Shown here: one piece after another, positions 49,137 to 58,499 of the stretch
Numbering within the stretch: the first letter of the stretch is position 1
Layout: every line of letters begins with the position of its first letter
Source of the DNA: Burkholderia ubonensis
Lineage (GTDB): Bacteria; Pseudomonadota; Gammaproteobacteria; Burkholderiales; Burkholderiaceae
NCBI RefSeq assembly: GCF_001718695.1
Contig: NZ_CP013422.1
Span: 1,736,001 to 1,800,000, forward strand
DNA length: 64,000 nucleotides
Direction of reading: 5' to 3'
Translations under genes and position numbers: made by a program
Notes under the pieces: generated by a model
What the model was told of the DNA's origin: nothing
What the model saw: only the letters and a program-made list of their open reading frames with translations
Database searches by the model: none

Positions 49137-50390
49137 TCACTGCACGAACGCGCCGACCGTGAAGTACGGATTGCTTGCATCGGCCATGTCGAGGAACCCG
49201 AACACGCCGCCCGTGAACACGAACTTGCCGGTCGGCGGCCCCGACGCCGCATCCGCATGCACCGTCGTGATCACCCCCGGCACCTGCTGCGTGTAGTCGA
49301 GATTCAGCGCGCGCGTGAGCGCCGCCTGCGATGCGTTGAACGGATCGAGCAGCGTCGCCTGCGCGCCGACGAGCGCGGTCGCGCGATAGTCGAGCCGGCT
49401 GTCGACGCCGGTGTACTCGCCGTTCTGCGAGCCCGGCGCGATCGCGTTGCGCGGGCCCAGGATCGAAATGCCCGATTCGTCGTCGGCGGACGGCGCGCCC
49501 TGCGTCAGGTCCGCGTTCGCGGCCCCCGTGCGGATCAGGATCGGCACGAGCTGGTTGCGCAGCTTGCCGACGATCAGGTTCGCGCGCCCGGCCTTCGCCG
49601 GGTCCGCCGCGGCCAGCGTCGCCGGAATCTGCGGCAGGTAGTTGACCGACTGGAAGGCCGGCACGTCCGCGCGCAGCGTGAAGTTCTGGTTGACCGTCGC
49701 GGACGACGCGAGCGGCGCGCCGCCGTTCTTCATGCCGAGGTTGTCGGTCTCGACGTAGCTGCCGTCGGCGTTGATCGTCACCGACTGGTCGATCGCGACC
49801 TGCGTGAAGCTCTGCGACGGCACCTGGTGATAGCCGAGCTGGTTGTACGTGCCCGCGATCTTCGACAGGTCCGTCTCCACCTGCGCGAAGCTGATGAACG
49901 GGTAGGTCGGGAACGTCGTCTTCGGAATCCGGCCGACGCCGATCACGCCGTCGAACTGGATCGCCGCGCCCGGAATCGCGCCGCCCAGCACGCCCTCGCC
50001 GAGGAACATGCGCGCCGGCCGCGCGGGATCGAGGCTCGCGTTGTTCAGGCGGAACGTGCACTGGTTCAGCTTCTGCGTCGGCAGCCCGGTCTCGTCGGAC
50101 AGCGTGCCGGTCATCACGTTGTACGGCGCGACGGCGCGCGTCGGCTGCACGGTGCCCAACGTCGCGGGCACCGGCGACGCGAGGTACGTGATCTGGTAGG
50201 TCATCTTCACCGTGTCGAGCTGCACCTTCACGAGCTCGCCCGAGCCGGAGCCGCCGATGAACGCGGTGTTGTAGTCGATCTGCTGCGGGCACAGGCGCAC
50301 GGGGCTGACGGCCGGCGGGTCGCCGTCGCCGCCGCACGCGGCCACCAGCGGCGCGAGCGACGCCGCCACCATCCAATGCTTCACGTTCAT
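49137..50390 (-). CDS. DUF2957 lipoprotein (second paralogue)
   Basis: A 417-residue lipoprotein: signal peptide MNVKHWMVAASLAPLVAAC with lipobox V-A-A-C (Cys 19), then LCPQQIDYNTAFIGGSGSGE. It is a paralogue of the upstream gene product: both contain an LCP-x3-(I/L)DY-x-T segment near the N-terminus, GTYNQLGYH/GNYNELGIH, a K-L-N/R-x-V-P-V/I segment and the same terminus FTVGAFVQ. Predicted strand-rich and anchored to an outer or inner membrane leaflet from the periplasm. DUF2957 has no known function. Start at 50388-50390. Confidence 0.8.
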   Translation of the reverse strand: MNVKHWMVAASLAPLVAACGGDGDPPAVSPVRLCPQQIDYNTAFIGGSGSGELVKVQLDTVKMTYQITYLASPVPATLGTVQPTRAVAPYNVMTGTLSDETGLPTQKLNQCTFRLNNASLDPARPARMFLGEGVLGGAIPGAAIQFDGVIGVGRIPKTTFPTYPFISFAQVETDLSKIAGTYNQLGYHQVPSQSFTQVAIDQSVTINADGSYVETDNLGMKNGGAPLASSATVNQNFTLRADVPAFQSVNYLPQIPATLAAADPAKAGRANLIVGKLRNQLVPILIRTGAANADLTQGAPSADDESGISILGPRNAIAPGSQNGEYTGVDSRLDYRATALVGAQATLLDPFNASQAALTRALNLDYTQQVPGVITTVHADAASGPPTGKFVFTGGVFGFLDMADASNPYFTVGAFVQ

Positions 50391-50461
50391 AGGAATCCTC
50401 TTGAAATTTTGTTCGCCGGCGGCGCTGCGTGCGCCGCCGGGGTTCCGTGTTCGATGCGCCG

Positions 50462-52072
50462 TTACTGGACGAATGCGCCGACCGTGAAGAACGGGTTCGT
50501 CCGACTGTTGTTCATGACCATCGCGTAGACGTTGCCGATCTTCACCGCCCAGCCGGTGTCGCCCTTGCTGATGATCGCGACGTTGCCGTTCGCGCTCGTC
50601 GCATTGAAGTCGCGCGTCACCGTCACCTTGATCTTGCCGGGCGTCGCCTGGGCGTAGTCGAGCGCGAACTGGCCCGTCACCCCCGACGTCTGCGGATTGA
50701 TGAACGCGGCCGTCGCGCCCTGGAACAGCGTCGACGTGTAGTTCGCCGCCATCGTCGACACGGCGGTGCCGTCGTTGCAACTGCCGGCCGCCGAATAGAA
50801 CGCGCCGTTCATGAACGTGCCCGGCAGGTCGGGGTGCGGGACGCTCACGTCCAGGCTCGGCCCGCCCACCGCCAGCGCGTTCGCCTGCCCGGTCGACGTC
50901 ACGACACCGCACGCGGCGGCGCTCGTCGCGCCGATGAAGCCGCCCTTCAGCGAATTCGCGGCGATCGCGGTCGTCGACGAAAGCATCGAGATGCCGACCT
51001 CGGGGTCCGCGACGGACGCAAGCAGATTGCCGGCATCGACGTGGTTGTAGCCGACGCGGATCACGACCGGCACGCGCACGCCGTTCAGCTTGCCGACGAT
51101 CATGATCCCCTTCGCCTGGCTCGGTGCGATCACGAGCGACGCGCCCTGCCCCGCGAGCGGGTACACCGGCGTGCCGAACTGGCTCGCCACCGCATTGCTC
51201 ACGAACACGTTGTCTGGCGAACCGTCCGCGTTCGTGCGCAGCGTCCACGGCATGCCGGTCGTCTGGCACGAGTAGTCGCTGCCGGCCGTGATCGTGCACG
51301 AGCCGTCCGCGTTCAGCGTCTGGTTCCAGTTCACGACGTCCGGCTGCCAGCCGACCGGGCCGGCCGTGCTCTGCGCGTTGCCGCCGAGCGGCGACAGATG
51401 GATGCCGAGCTCGTTGTAGTTGCCGGCGACCTTCGAGAAGTCGGTTTCGGTCTCGCTGAAGCCGATGAACGGATAGAAGTCGAACGTGCGCGACGGCACG
51501 ATGCCGAGCGTCAGGCCCGGAAAGAGCTCGATGCCGGAGAACGCGATCGTCGCGCCGGGAATGCCGCCGCCCACGACGCCGTTGCCGACGAACAGCATCG
51601 GCGGATCGGCGCGGTTGATCGTCACCGCATACGCGCCGTCGCTCGTCGCGCCGCTGTCGAGCACGAACGCGCAGCGGTTCTGCTCGGCCGTCGGCAGGTT
51701 GGACGGATGGTGGAACGCGCCGCTGATCGTGAGGCCCGCGCGCGTATTGTTGATCTGCCCGGCCGAGGTCGGCACCGACGATTCGATGAACTGCAGCTGA
51801 TAGGTCTGCTTCGTCGTGTCGAAGCGCACCTTCACGTATTCGCCGCTGCCCGCGCCGCCGGTGTAGGTCGTCGTGTAGTCGAGCGCGTCCGGGCAAAGCT
51901 TCGTGACGACGGGCGGCGTCGTTTCGGCGCCGCTCGGCCCGCACGCGCTGCCCGAACACTGCGGCACGTTGATCGGCCCCGGGTCGTCACCGCCGCCGCA
52001 GCCAGCGACGAACGGCAGCGCCAGCACGGCACACGACAGGATCGCTTTCCGCCACTCAGGAATGCAAAGCAT
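50462..52072 (-). CDS. DUF2957 lipoprotein (first paralogue, first gene of the operon)
   Basis: A 536-residue lipoprotein beginning MLCIPEWRKAILSCAVLALP with lipobox V-A-G-C (FVAGCGGGDD). The ATG (52070-52072) has GGAGGGG six bases upstream on the minus strand. It shares its overall layout and C-terminal FTVGAFVQ with the next gene, but is ~120 residues longer, with extra Cys-containing loops (SCTITAGSDYSCQTTG, ACGVVTSTG, GSCNDGTAVST) that suggest disulfides and periplasmic or surface location. Gaps in the run are 71, 65 and 121 nt, consistent with one transcript through the PraB-like gene. Confidence 0.8.
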   Translation of the reverse strand: MLCIPEWRKAILSCAVLALPFVAGCGGGDDPGPINVPQCSGSACGPSGAETTPPVVTKLCPDALDYTTTYTGGAGSGEYVKVRFDTTKQTYQLQFIESSVPTSAGQINNTRAGLTISGAFHHPSNLPTAEQNRCAFVLDSGATSDGAYAVTINRADPPMLFVGNGVVGGGIPGATIAFSGIELFPGLTLGIVPSRTFDFYPFIGFSETETDFSKVAGNYNELGIHLSPLGGNAQSTAGPVGWQPDVVNWNQTLNADGSCTITAGSDYSCQTTGMPWTLRTNADGSPDNVFVSNAVASQFGTPVYPLAGQGASLVIAPSQAKGIMIVGKLNGVRVPVVIRVGYNHVDAGNLLASVADPEVGISMLSSTTAIAANSLKGGFIGATSAAACGVVTSTGQANALAVGGPSLDVSVPHPDLPGTFMNGAFYSAAGSCNDGTAVSTMAANYTSTLFQGATAAFINPQTSGVTGQFALDYAQATPGKIKVTVTRDFNATSANGNVAIISKGDTGWAVKIGNVYAMVMNNSRTNPFFTVGAFVQ

Positions 52073-52920
52073 CAACCCCTCCTTTTGAGGTACGACGAGT
52101 CTCGTCCGGTCGGGCTGCGTGGCCCGCCGGTTGGTATCACGCCGCGCACATCGGGCGCGGCGCATGACGATGCGCGCAGCGCGCGCCGCACGGCTCGTCC
52201 GAGCGAACACGGAGTCGCGGCGACACGCAGGCGCAAGCCGGCAGCGCCGCCATCGGGCACGGCGCCGTCGGAACAATCGAAACGGATCGGGATGCGTCGC
52301 TACAGCGCCGACGCGATGCGGTAACGCAGGCAGGCGACTCGCGTCGCGCCTGCGTCAGGCGAACAGCTGATGAACGGCAGCTTGGCCGGGCCCTCGGAAA
52401 GGCGTCTCATGGGTTGGTCTCCGTACGTACGCTGGATTCGTTATCGTGATGCGACGTTTGCCGAGACTATGATCGGGCGTTGCGCGCAAGTAAATGGATG
52501 CAGAGTTCCAAACGAACCAGACGGCTCGATCCAAGCGCGCTCAGGGCCTTTCACAATTTTTCAAACGACCTTCGATTTATTTGCTCAGACAAATACTTCG
52601 GCGGTACATGTGCTGCTTACCGCTCCGGCCCGGCACGCTCCGGCAAAATACCGCTCATTGTTCACCCGATTCAAATAAATCGCCTGATTGATGAGCAGTG
52701 CGCGCCTATTTCGCGCGAATTCCGTGCATGCATCGCATATCGTTTGCGCCGAAATGCATTTCCATCTTCCGGTTGCTAATATGGCGATCCTGCGATCCCG
52801 CACCACAACGCCGTTCGACATGACGCCCGTTCGCCATGCCGCACCCGCAGCCAGCCGTGTCGCAGCGGCGGCGCCGGGCTCGCGCGGCGCACGGGGTCGG
52901 CCCGAGCAGCCGTGCCATCC
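52073..52920. promoter_or_regulatory. 848-nt divergent intergenic region, partly AT-rich
   Basis: No gene of recognisable family is present. The part 52540-52790 is close to half A+T by eye, against roughly two-thirds G+C in the flanks, and should contain the promoters of the DUF2957 operon (minus) and the ABC exporter (plus). A 36-codon frame (52300-52410, minus) with GGAG ahead of its ATG is the only tiny ORF with a plausible start signal. Confidence 0.45.
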
Positions 52921-53880
52921 GTGAGCATGCAACCGATCCTGTCCGTTTCGAACCTGTCCAAGACCTATGCGTCCGGGTTCCAGGCCCTGAAGCACGTCAA
53001 TCTCGACATCCGCGCCGGCGAAATCTTCGCGCTGCTCGGCCCGAACGGCGCCGGCAAGACGACGCTGATCGGCTCGATCTGCGGGATCGTCACGCCGACC
53101 GACGGCCGCGTGACGGTCGGCGGCCACGACATCCGCGACGCGTACCGCGCGGCCCGCGAGATGATCGGCCTCGTGCCGCAGGAGCTGACGACCGACGCGT
53201 TCGAGACCGTGTGGGCGACCGTGTCGTTCAGCCGCGGCCTGTTCGGCAAGGCGCCGAACCCCGCGCACATCGAGAAGACGCTGAAGGCGCTGTCGCTGTG
53301 GGACAAGCGCGACAACAAGCTGATGACGCTGTCTGGCGGCATGAAGCGCCGCGTGATGATCGCGAAGGCGCTGTCGCACGAGCCGCGCATCCTGTTCCTC
53401 GACGAGCCGACCGCGGGCGTCGACGTCGAGCTGCGCCGCGACATGTGGAAGCTCGTCGATTCGCTGCGCGAAAGCGGCGTGACGATCGTGCTGACCACGC
53501 ACTACATCGAGGAAGCCGAGGAAATGGCCGACCGGATCGGCATCATCCAGGGCGGCGAGCTCGTGCTCGTCGAAGACAAGCACGAGCTGATGCGCAAGCT
53601 CGGCAAGAAGCAGCTCACCGTGCAGCTCGAACAGCCGCTCGCCGCGCTGCCGCCCGCGCTCGCGTCGTTCGGGCTCGAACTCGCGGACGCCGGCAGCGCG
53701 CTCGTCTACACCTACGACTCGCAGCGCGACGACGTGGGCATCGCGACGCTGATCAACGCGCTCGGCGCGGCCGGCATCGGCTTTCGCGACCTGCACACGA
53801 CGCAGAGCTCGCTCGAGGACATCTTCGTCAGTCTGATCGACAACCGCCGCAACGGCTCACGAGAGGCAACCCTCGCATGA
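52921..53880 (+). CDS. ABC-2 type exporter ATP-binding protein
   Basis: A 319-residue ATPase: Walker [11 protein letters not shown] (about residues 42-51), signature [15 protein letters not shown], Walker [15 protein letters not shown] and the switch His in [16 protein letters not shown], then a ~90-residue C-terminal extension typical of drug/NodI-like exporters. I prefer GTG at 52921 (reading [13 protein letters not shown]); GTG at 52912 and ATG at 52927 are alternatives with little difference. It overlaps the permease start by four bases (ATGA). Substrate unknown; the DrrA/YadG group includes drug and polysaccharide exporters. Confidence 0.9.
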   Translation: MSMQPILSVSNLSKTYASGFQALKHVNLDIRAGEIFALLGPNGAGKTTLIGSICGIVTPTDGRVTVGGHDIRDAYRAAREMIGLVPQELTTDAFETVWATVSFSRGLFGKAPNPAHIEKTLKALSLWDKRDNKLMTLSGGMKRRVMIAKALSHEPRILFLDEPTAGVDVELRRDMWKLVDSLRESGVTIVLTTHYIEEAEEMADRIGIIQGGELVLVEDKHELMRKLGKKQLTVQLEQPLAALPPALASFGLELADAGSALVYTYDSQRDDVGIATLINALGAAGIGFRDLHTTQSSLEDIFVSLIDNRRNGSREATLA

Positions 53881-54638
53881 ATTTCCAAGCAATCCGCGCG
53901 ATCTACCGCGCAGAAATGGCCCGCACGCGGCGCACGCTGATGCAGAGCATCATCGCGCCGGTGATCTCGACGTCGCTCTACTTCGTCGTGTTCGGCTCCG
54001 CGATCGGCTCGCGCATCAGCGACGTGAACGGCATCGGCTACGGGTCGTTCATCGTGCCGGGCCTCGTGATGCTGTCGCTGCTGTCGCAGAGCATCTCGAA
54101 CGCGTCGTTCGGCATCTACTTCCCGCGCTTCACGGGGACGATCTACGAGATCCTGTCGGCGCCGGTGTCGTACTGGGAGATCGTGATCGCCTACGTCGGC
54201 GCGGCCGCGTCGAAGTCGATGCTGCTCGGCCTCATCATCCTCGCGACCGCCGGCCTGTTCGTGCCGCTGCACATCCTGCATCCGTTCTGGATGGTGCTGT
54301 TTCTCGTGCTGACGTCGATCACGTTCAGCCTGTTCGGCTTCGTGATCGGCATCTGGGCCGACAGCTTCGAGAAGCTGCAGCTCGTGCCGCTCCTGATCAT
54401 CACGCCGCTGACGTTCCTGGGCGGCAGCTTCTACTCGGTCGACATGCTGCCGCCCGCGTGGCGCATCGTCACGCTGTTCAACCCGATCGTCTACCTGATC
54501 AGCGGCTTCCGCTGGTCGTTCTACGGGCTCGCGGACGTGCACGTCGGGATCAGCCTCGGCGCGACCACGCTGTTCCTCGCCGTGCTGCTCGCGATCGTCG
54601 CGTGGATCTTCCGCACCGGCTACAAGCTGAAGAACTGA
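53877..54638 (+). CDS. ABC-2 type exporter permease
   Basis: A 253-residue inner-membrane protein with six hydrophobic segments and the ABC-2 hallmarks [40 protein letters not shown] and [36 protein letters not shown]. It resembles the YadH/DrrB-like permeases and forms a two-subunit exporter with the overlapping ATPase gene. Substrate unknown. Confidence 0.9.
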   Translation: MNFQAIRAIYRAEMARTRRTLMQSIIAPVISTSLYFVVFGSAIGSRISDVNGIGYGSFIVPGLVMLSLLSQSISNASFGIYFPRFTGTIYEILSAPVSYWEIVIAYVGAAASKSMLLGLIILATAGLFVPLHILHPFWMVLFLVLTSITFSLFGFVIGIWADSFEKLQLVPLLIITPLTFLGGSFYSVDMLPPAWRIVTLFNPIVYLISGFRWSFYGLADVHVGISLGATTLFLAVLLAIVAWIFRTGYKLKN

Positions 54639-54786
54639 CGCGCGCGGGCGCGGGATCGCCCCGGTTCGCGGGGAGAAGTTGCGCTGCTAGACTGGGCCGG
54701 AGATCGACCGGCGCCGCCTGCCGCATCGCAGCATGATGCGGTGCGCGCGGCGCGCTTCCCGCCCCATTGCCTGCGCGAGGATCCCG

Positions 54787-55488
54787 ATGAGCGCCTCCCG
54801 AATCGACGCCGTCCGCGACGGCCTGTTTCGCGCCACCACCTACGTCGACACGCTGGACCTCGGCTTCAGCCAGTTCTTCATACGCTCGCCGCACGGCGAC
54901 GTGCTGTGCGTCGAAACCGGCACGCGCGCCAATTTCACGCAACTGAGCGCGGCGCTCGACGCGGTTGGCATTGCGCCGTCGATGGTCAGCAACGTGATCG
55001 TCCCGCATTTCGAGGCCGACGAGATGGGCGCGTTGCCCGACTTCCTCGCGGCCAACCCGGCGCTCGTCGCCTACGCGCATCCGATGTGCGCGTGGGGGCT
55101 GGCCGACGTGTTCGGCGTGCACGCCGTACCGTTGCAGGACGGCGAGCCGACGACGCTGTCCGGCATCGACGTCGTGCCGGTGTTCACGAAGCACGTCCAT
55201 CAGTGGGACGCGCTCGTCGTCTATCTGCCGGCGTACAAGGCGCTGCTGTCGTCGGACATCCTGATGCGCTTCGGCACGCAGGACGCCGACGATCCGCTGC
55301 CGGCGATCCTCGACGCGATCGCCCGCGCCGACTACCTGCCGTCGCTCGCGCATCTCGCGAGCGCGCTGCGCCGCGTCCAGGCGCACGATATCGACATCGT
55401 GCTGCCGATGCACGGCCCGGCGATCACGCGCGACGTTCAGCGCGTGATCGCCGGCGTTATCGCGCATTGCGAGGCTGCCGCCGCGTAG
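54787..55488 (+). CDS. MBL-fold metallo-hydrolase-like protein with flavodiiron-type ligands
   Basis: A 233-residue protein. Instead of the hydrolase motif H-x-H-x-D-H it has VPHFEADEMGALP, i.e. H-x-E-x-D, the di-iron arrangement of the rubredoxin:oxygen oxidoreductase/ODP type MBL domain. Further ligands are expected in HPMCAWG, KHVHQWDAL and LLSSDILMRFG. There is no flavodoxin domain, so it is a stand-alone diiron MBL protein; oxygen sensing or reduction is possible. The start is the ATG at 54787-54789, not the Arg-rich extension. Confidence 0.82.
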   Translation: MSASRIDAVRDGLFRATTYVDTLDLGFSQFFIRSPHGDVLCVETGTRANFTQLSAALDAVGIAPSMVSNVIVPHFEADEMGALPDFLAANPALVAYAHPMCAWGLADVFGVHAVPLQDGEPTTLSGIDVVPVFTKHVHQWDALVVYLPAYKALLSSDILMRFGTQDADDPLPAILDAIARADYLPSLAHLASALRRVQAHDIDIVLPMHGPAITRDVQRVIAGVIAHCEAAAA

Positions 55489-55518
55489 TGCACAGCGCGG
55501 CGCGGCGACGGCCGCCGT

Positions 55519-55749
55519 TCAGGCGCCGGTGACGACGAATTCGTCGGCCGCCTTGCTCTGCACGGCGGCCAGCACGGCCAGTTCGCGCTTGGTGTGCGGC
55601 TCGCCCGACACCACGCCGGTCGCATGCTTGGCCTTCGCGCCGAGCGGAAAGAACACGAACGATGCACCGGCCGGCGCCTCCGGCTCGGCCCGCAGCCGCT
55701 TGTTCAGGATCTTCAGATACTTCTTCTTCGACACTTCCTTCGCTGCCAT
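55519..55749 (-). CDS. small basic conserved-looking protein
   Basis: A 76-residue protein with a Lys-rich N-terminus (AAKEVSKKKYLKILNKRLRAE) and a C-terminal half (GVVSGEPHTKRELAVLAAVQ, then KAADEFVVTGA) that looks like one helix and strands. I recognise no domain. Codon bias and a clean start support it as a gene, lying convergent with the MBL gene. Confidence 0.55.
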   Translation of the reverse strand: MAAKEVSKKKYLKILNKRLRAEPEAPAGASFVFFPLGAKAKHATGVVSGEPHTKRELAVLAAVQSKAADEFVVTGA

Positions 55750-55908
55750 GGCGCCCTCCGCACGAACGTAACGCTGGTCAGCATACCAGCTTGGCAGGCG
55801 GCCAGGAACGCCGCCGGGCCGTCGATCTGCACTAGAATGGACCCGCTTGCCAACTCGCCGTCCCCGGACGCGGCCACGTTACCGCGATGTCTTTTTCGGA
55901 GCGTTTTC

Positions 55909-57669
55909 ATGCGTGTCGAGTTGTTCGCACAACACCACGGTTGTCCGGGCTGGGAAGGTGAAATGGCCCGGCGCATCGCCGCCTTCGACTGGTCGGAGGC
56001 CGGACTCGGGCCGATCGAGCAATGGTCGGCGAGCCTGATCGCCGCCGTACGCACCGTGCTCGCGTCGCCGCTGCCGCTGGTGATGCTGTGGGGCCGGCCC
56101 GGCTACATGATCTACAACGATGCGTACGCCGCATTCTCCGGCGGCCGCCATCCGTATCTGCTCGGCAAGCCGGTCGAACTCGGCTGGCCCGAAGTCGCCG
56201 ATTTCAACCGCAACGTGATGAATACCTGCCTCGCGGGCGGCACGCTGTCCTATCGCGACAAGGAACTCGTGCTGCTGCGCCACGGCCGGCCCGAAGACGT
56301 GTGGATGGACCTTCACTACAGCCCGCTCGCCGACGACGACGGCGCGCCGGGCGGCGTGCTAGCCGTCGTGATCGAGACGACCGAGCGCGTGCTCGCCACC
56401 CGTCAACGCGCACACGCGGAAGCCGCGCTGCAAGCGTCGAACGACGCGCTGCGCCGGCTGACCGAAACGCTCGAACAACGCGTCGCCGACGCGATCGCCG
56501 AGCGCGCGGCCATCGAGGAGCAGTTGCGTCACGCGCAGAAGATGGAGGCGATCGGCAGCCTGACCGGCGGCATCGCGCACGACTTCAACAACGTGCTGCA
56601 GGTGATCAGCGGCAATCTGCAGGTGCTGGCGGTCGAACTCGGCGAGCGGGCGAGCGCGCAGCCGCGGATCGAGAGCGCGAACAACGCGGTGCGGCGCGGC
56701 GCGCAGCTGGCGTCGCACCTGCTGGCGTTCGCTCGGCGTCAGCCGCTGTCGCCGACGGTGCTGAACCCGCGCAAGCTGATCGACGGCATGAGCGAGATGC
56801 TGCACCGCGCACTCGGCGAAACCGTGCGCGTCGTGGCCGCGCTGGCGCCCGACGTCGGCAACGTGCTCGCCGATCGCCACCAGCTGGAAAACGCGCTGCT
56901 GAACCTCGCGATCAATGCGCGCGACGCGATGCGCGGCGACGGTACGCTGACGATCGCGGCCTACAACGACACGACTGCCGTCGGCGCCCGGCGCACGCCG
57001 CTGCCGCCCGGCGAATACGTGACCTTCGAGATCACCGATACGGGCAGCGGCATGACGCCGGACGTGCTCGAACGCGTGTTCGAACCGTTCTTCACGACCA
57101 AGCCCGACGGCGAAGGCACGGGGCTCGGGCTCAGCATGGTGTTCGGCTTCGTCAAGCAAAGCGGCGGCCATACGTCGATCGACAGCGCGCCGGGCCAGGG
57201 CACCACCGTGCGGCTGACGTTCCCGCGCTGTCACGATGCGTTGGCCGAGGAACCGGCGTGCGCGCCGCGGCCCGATCCCGTGCGCGGGCGGGAAACCATC
57301 CTGATCGTCGAGGACGACGCGGACGTCCGGCTCACCGTCGTCGACATGCTCGCGCAGCTCGGCTACAAGGTGCTCAGCGCGTCGGACGGCGAAGCCGCGC
57401 TGCGGATACTCGACAGCGGCACGCCGATCGACCTGCTGTTCACCGACGTGATCATGCCGGGGCACATCAAGGGCGGCGAACTGGCGCGCCGTGCGGCGCA
57501 GCGCACGCCGCCGCTGCCCGTGCTGTTCACGTCCGGCTATACGCGCGACGAAATTTTCCATTCGGGGCGGCTCGATCCCGGTGTGATGCTGCTCGGCAAG
57601 CCGTACCGCCGCGATGAGCTCGCGGCGCGGATTCGGAGTGTGCTCGACCGGAATGTGAAGGCGGCTTGA
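55909..57669 (+). CDS. PAS-containing hybrid sensor histidine kinase with C-terminal receiver
   Basis: A 586-residue soluble hybrid kinase with no transmembrane segment. Order: PAS domain (about 35-165; WGRPGYMIYNDAYAAFSGGRHP), a coiled linker, HisKA with the phosphorylated His in SLTGGIAHDFNNVLQ (about 222), HATPase_c (LLNLAINARDAM N-box, DTGSGM and GTGLGLSMVFG), and a receiver domain (about 460-580; VEDDADVR, phospho-accepting Asp in LLFTDVIMPG, FTSGYT, GKPYRRDEL). All key residues are present. The ATG at 55909 gives family-like sequence at once. No partner regulator is adjacent, so phosphotransfer target is unknown. Confidence 0.92.
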   Translation: MRVELFAQHHGCPGWEGEMARRIAAFDWSEAGLGPIEQWSASLIAAVRTVLASPLPLVMLWGRPGYMIYNDAYAAFSGGRHPYLLGKPVELGWPEVADFNRNVMNTCLAGGTLSYRDKELVLLRHGRPEDVWMDLHYSPLADDDGAPGGVLAVVIETTERVLATRQRAHAEAALQASNDALRRLTETLEQRVADAIAERAAIEEQLRHAQKMEAIGSLTGGIAHDFNNVLQVISGNLQVLAVELGERASAQPRIESANNAVRRGAQLASHLLAFARRQPLSPTVLNPRKLIDGMSEMLHRALGETVRVVAALAPDVGNVLADRHQLENALLNLAINARDAMRGDGTLTIAAYNDTTAVGARRTPLPPGEYVTFEITDTGSGMTPDVLERVFEPFFTTKPDGEGTGLGLSMVFGFVKQSGGHTSIDSAPGQGTTVRLTFPRCHDALAEEPACAPRPDPVRGRETILIVEDDADVRLTVVDMLAQLGYKVLSASDGEAALRILDSGTPIDLLFTDVIMPGHIKGGELARRAAQRTPPLPVLFTSGYTRDEIFHSGRLDPGVMLLGKPYRRDELAARIRSVLDRNVKAA

Positions 57670-57932
57670 GGCGGGTGGATTGCGAGGCGGCTGCGTTGCC
57701 GCCGAGCCGATGGGGGCTGTGAGGGTGATCGCGGGACTCGTGCTTCGAGCCGCTGCGCATAGGCGGTGGCGTACGGCAACCGTCCTGACCATCAGCTACC
57801 ACCCAAAATATTTCATATGCGATGTCGATTCCTGCGCCGCTCGCACGTCGCAGTGACGCAAGCGTTCGTTTCGACGTCGGTACGACGGGCAGCAAACGGA
57901 CGCCTCTTTCCCACGTCAAAGGAGCAACGACA

Positions 57933-58364
57933 ATGCGCGTCATGGTGATCGTCAAGGCCACGGCCTCTTCCGAAGCGGGCGCGATGCCGGACACCGAACT
58001 GCTGGCCGCGATGGGCCGGTACAACGAGGAACTGGTGAAGGCGGGCGTGATGCTCGCCGGTGAGGGGCTGCATCCGAGTTCGCGCGGCAAGCGCGTGCGC
58101 TTCTCGCGGCCGGGCCGAAGCGTGATCGATGGGCCGTTCGCCGAGACCAAGGAGCTCATCGCCGGTTTCTGGATGTGGCAGGTGAAGTCGATGGACGAAG
58201 CCGTCGAATGGGTGAAGCGCTGCCCGAATCCGATGAAGGGCGACTCGGAGATCGAGATTCGCCCGATCTTTTCACCCGAAGACTTCGGTGAAGCATTCAC
58301 GCCGGAGCTGCAGGAGCAGGAAGCGCGGCTGCGCGCGGAGCTGGACGGCAAGCACGGCGAGTGA
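57933..58364 (+). CDS. YCII-related (DGPF-domain) protein
   Basis: A 143-residue protein of the YCII/DGPF superfamily: MRVMVIVKATASSEAGAMPD, DGPFAETKELIAGFWMWQV and MDEAVEWVKRCPNP. These small dimeric alpha/beta-barrel proteins often lie beside sigma factors or other stress genes; their biochemistry is unsettled. The start has AAAGGAGC ten bases upstream. It precedes the DinB-family gene by 135 nt on the same strand. Confidence 0.88.
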   Translation: MRVMVIVKATASSEAGAMPDTELLAAMGRYNEELVKAGVMLAGEGLHPSSRGKRVRFSRPGRSVIDGPFAETKELIAGFWMWQVKSMDEAVEWVKRCPNPMKGDSEIEIRPIFSPEDFGEAFTPELQEQEARLRAELDGKHGE

Positions 58365-58444
58365 GGCGACGGGTGGGCGCGGTTCGCTGACCGAGCGCGG
58401 CACGCCGGCGCGGGTCAGCGAGCAGGACGACCACCCGGATTGAC

Positions 58445-58495
58445 ACGACTCCGTGTAGTAACGTATCGTTTTGATACGTTACTACACGGAGTCGT
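58445..58495. promoter_or_regulatory. 23-bp perfect inverted repeat overlapping the DinB gene ribosome binding site
   Basis: Arms 58445-58467 and 58473-58495 are exact complements around a 5-nt loop (GTTTT). The core TAACGTATC-GTTTT-GATACGTTA resembles a TetR/MarR-type operator. The right arm ends four bases before the ATG at 58500 and contains its GGAG (58488-58491), so the RNA hairpin would hide the ribosome binding site. The symmetry is certain; its role is inference. Confidence 0.7.
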
Positions 58496-58499
58496 CGTC

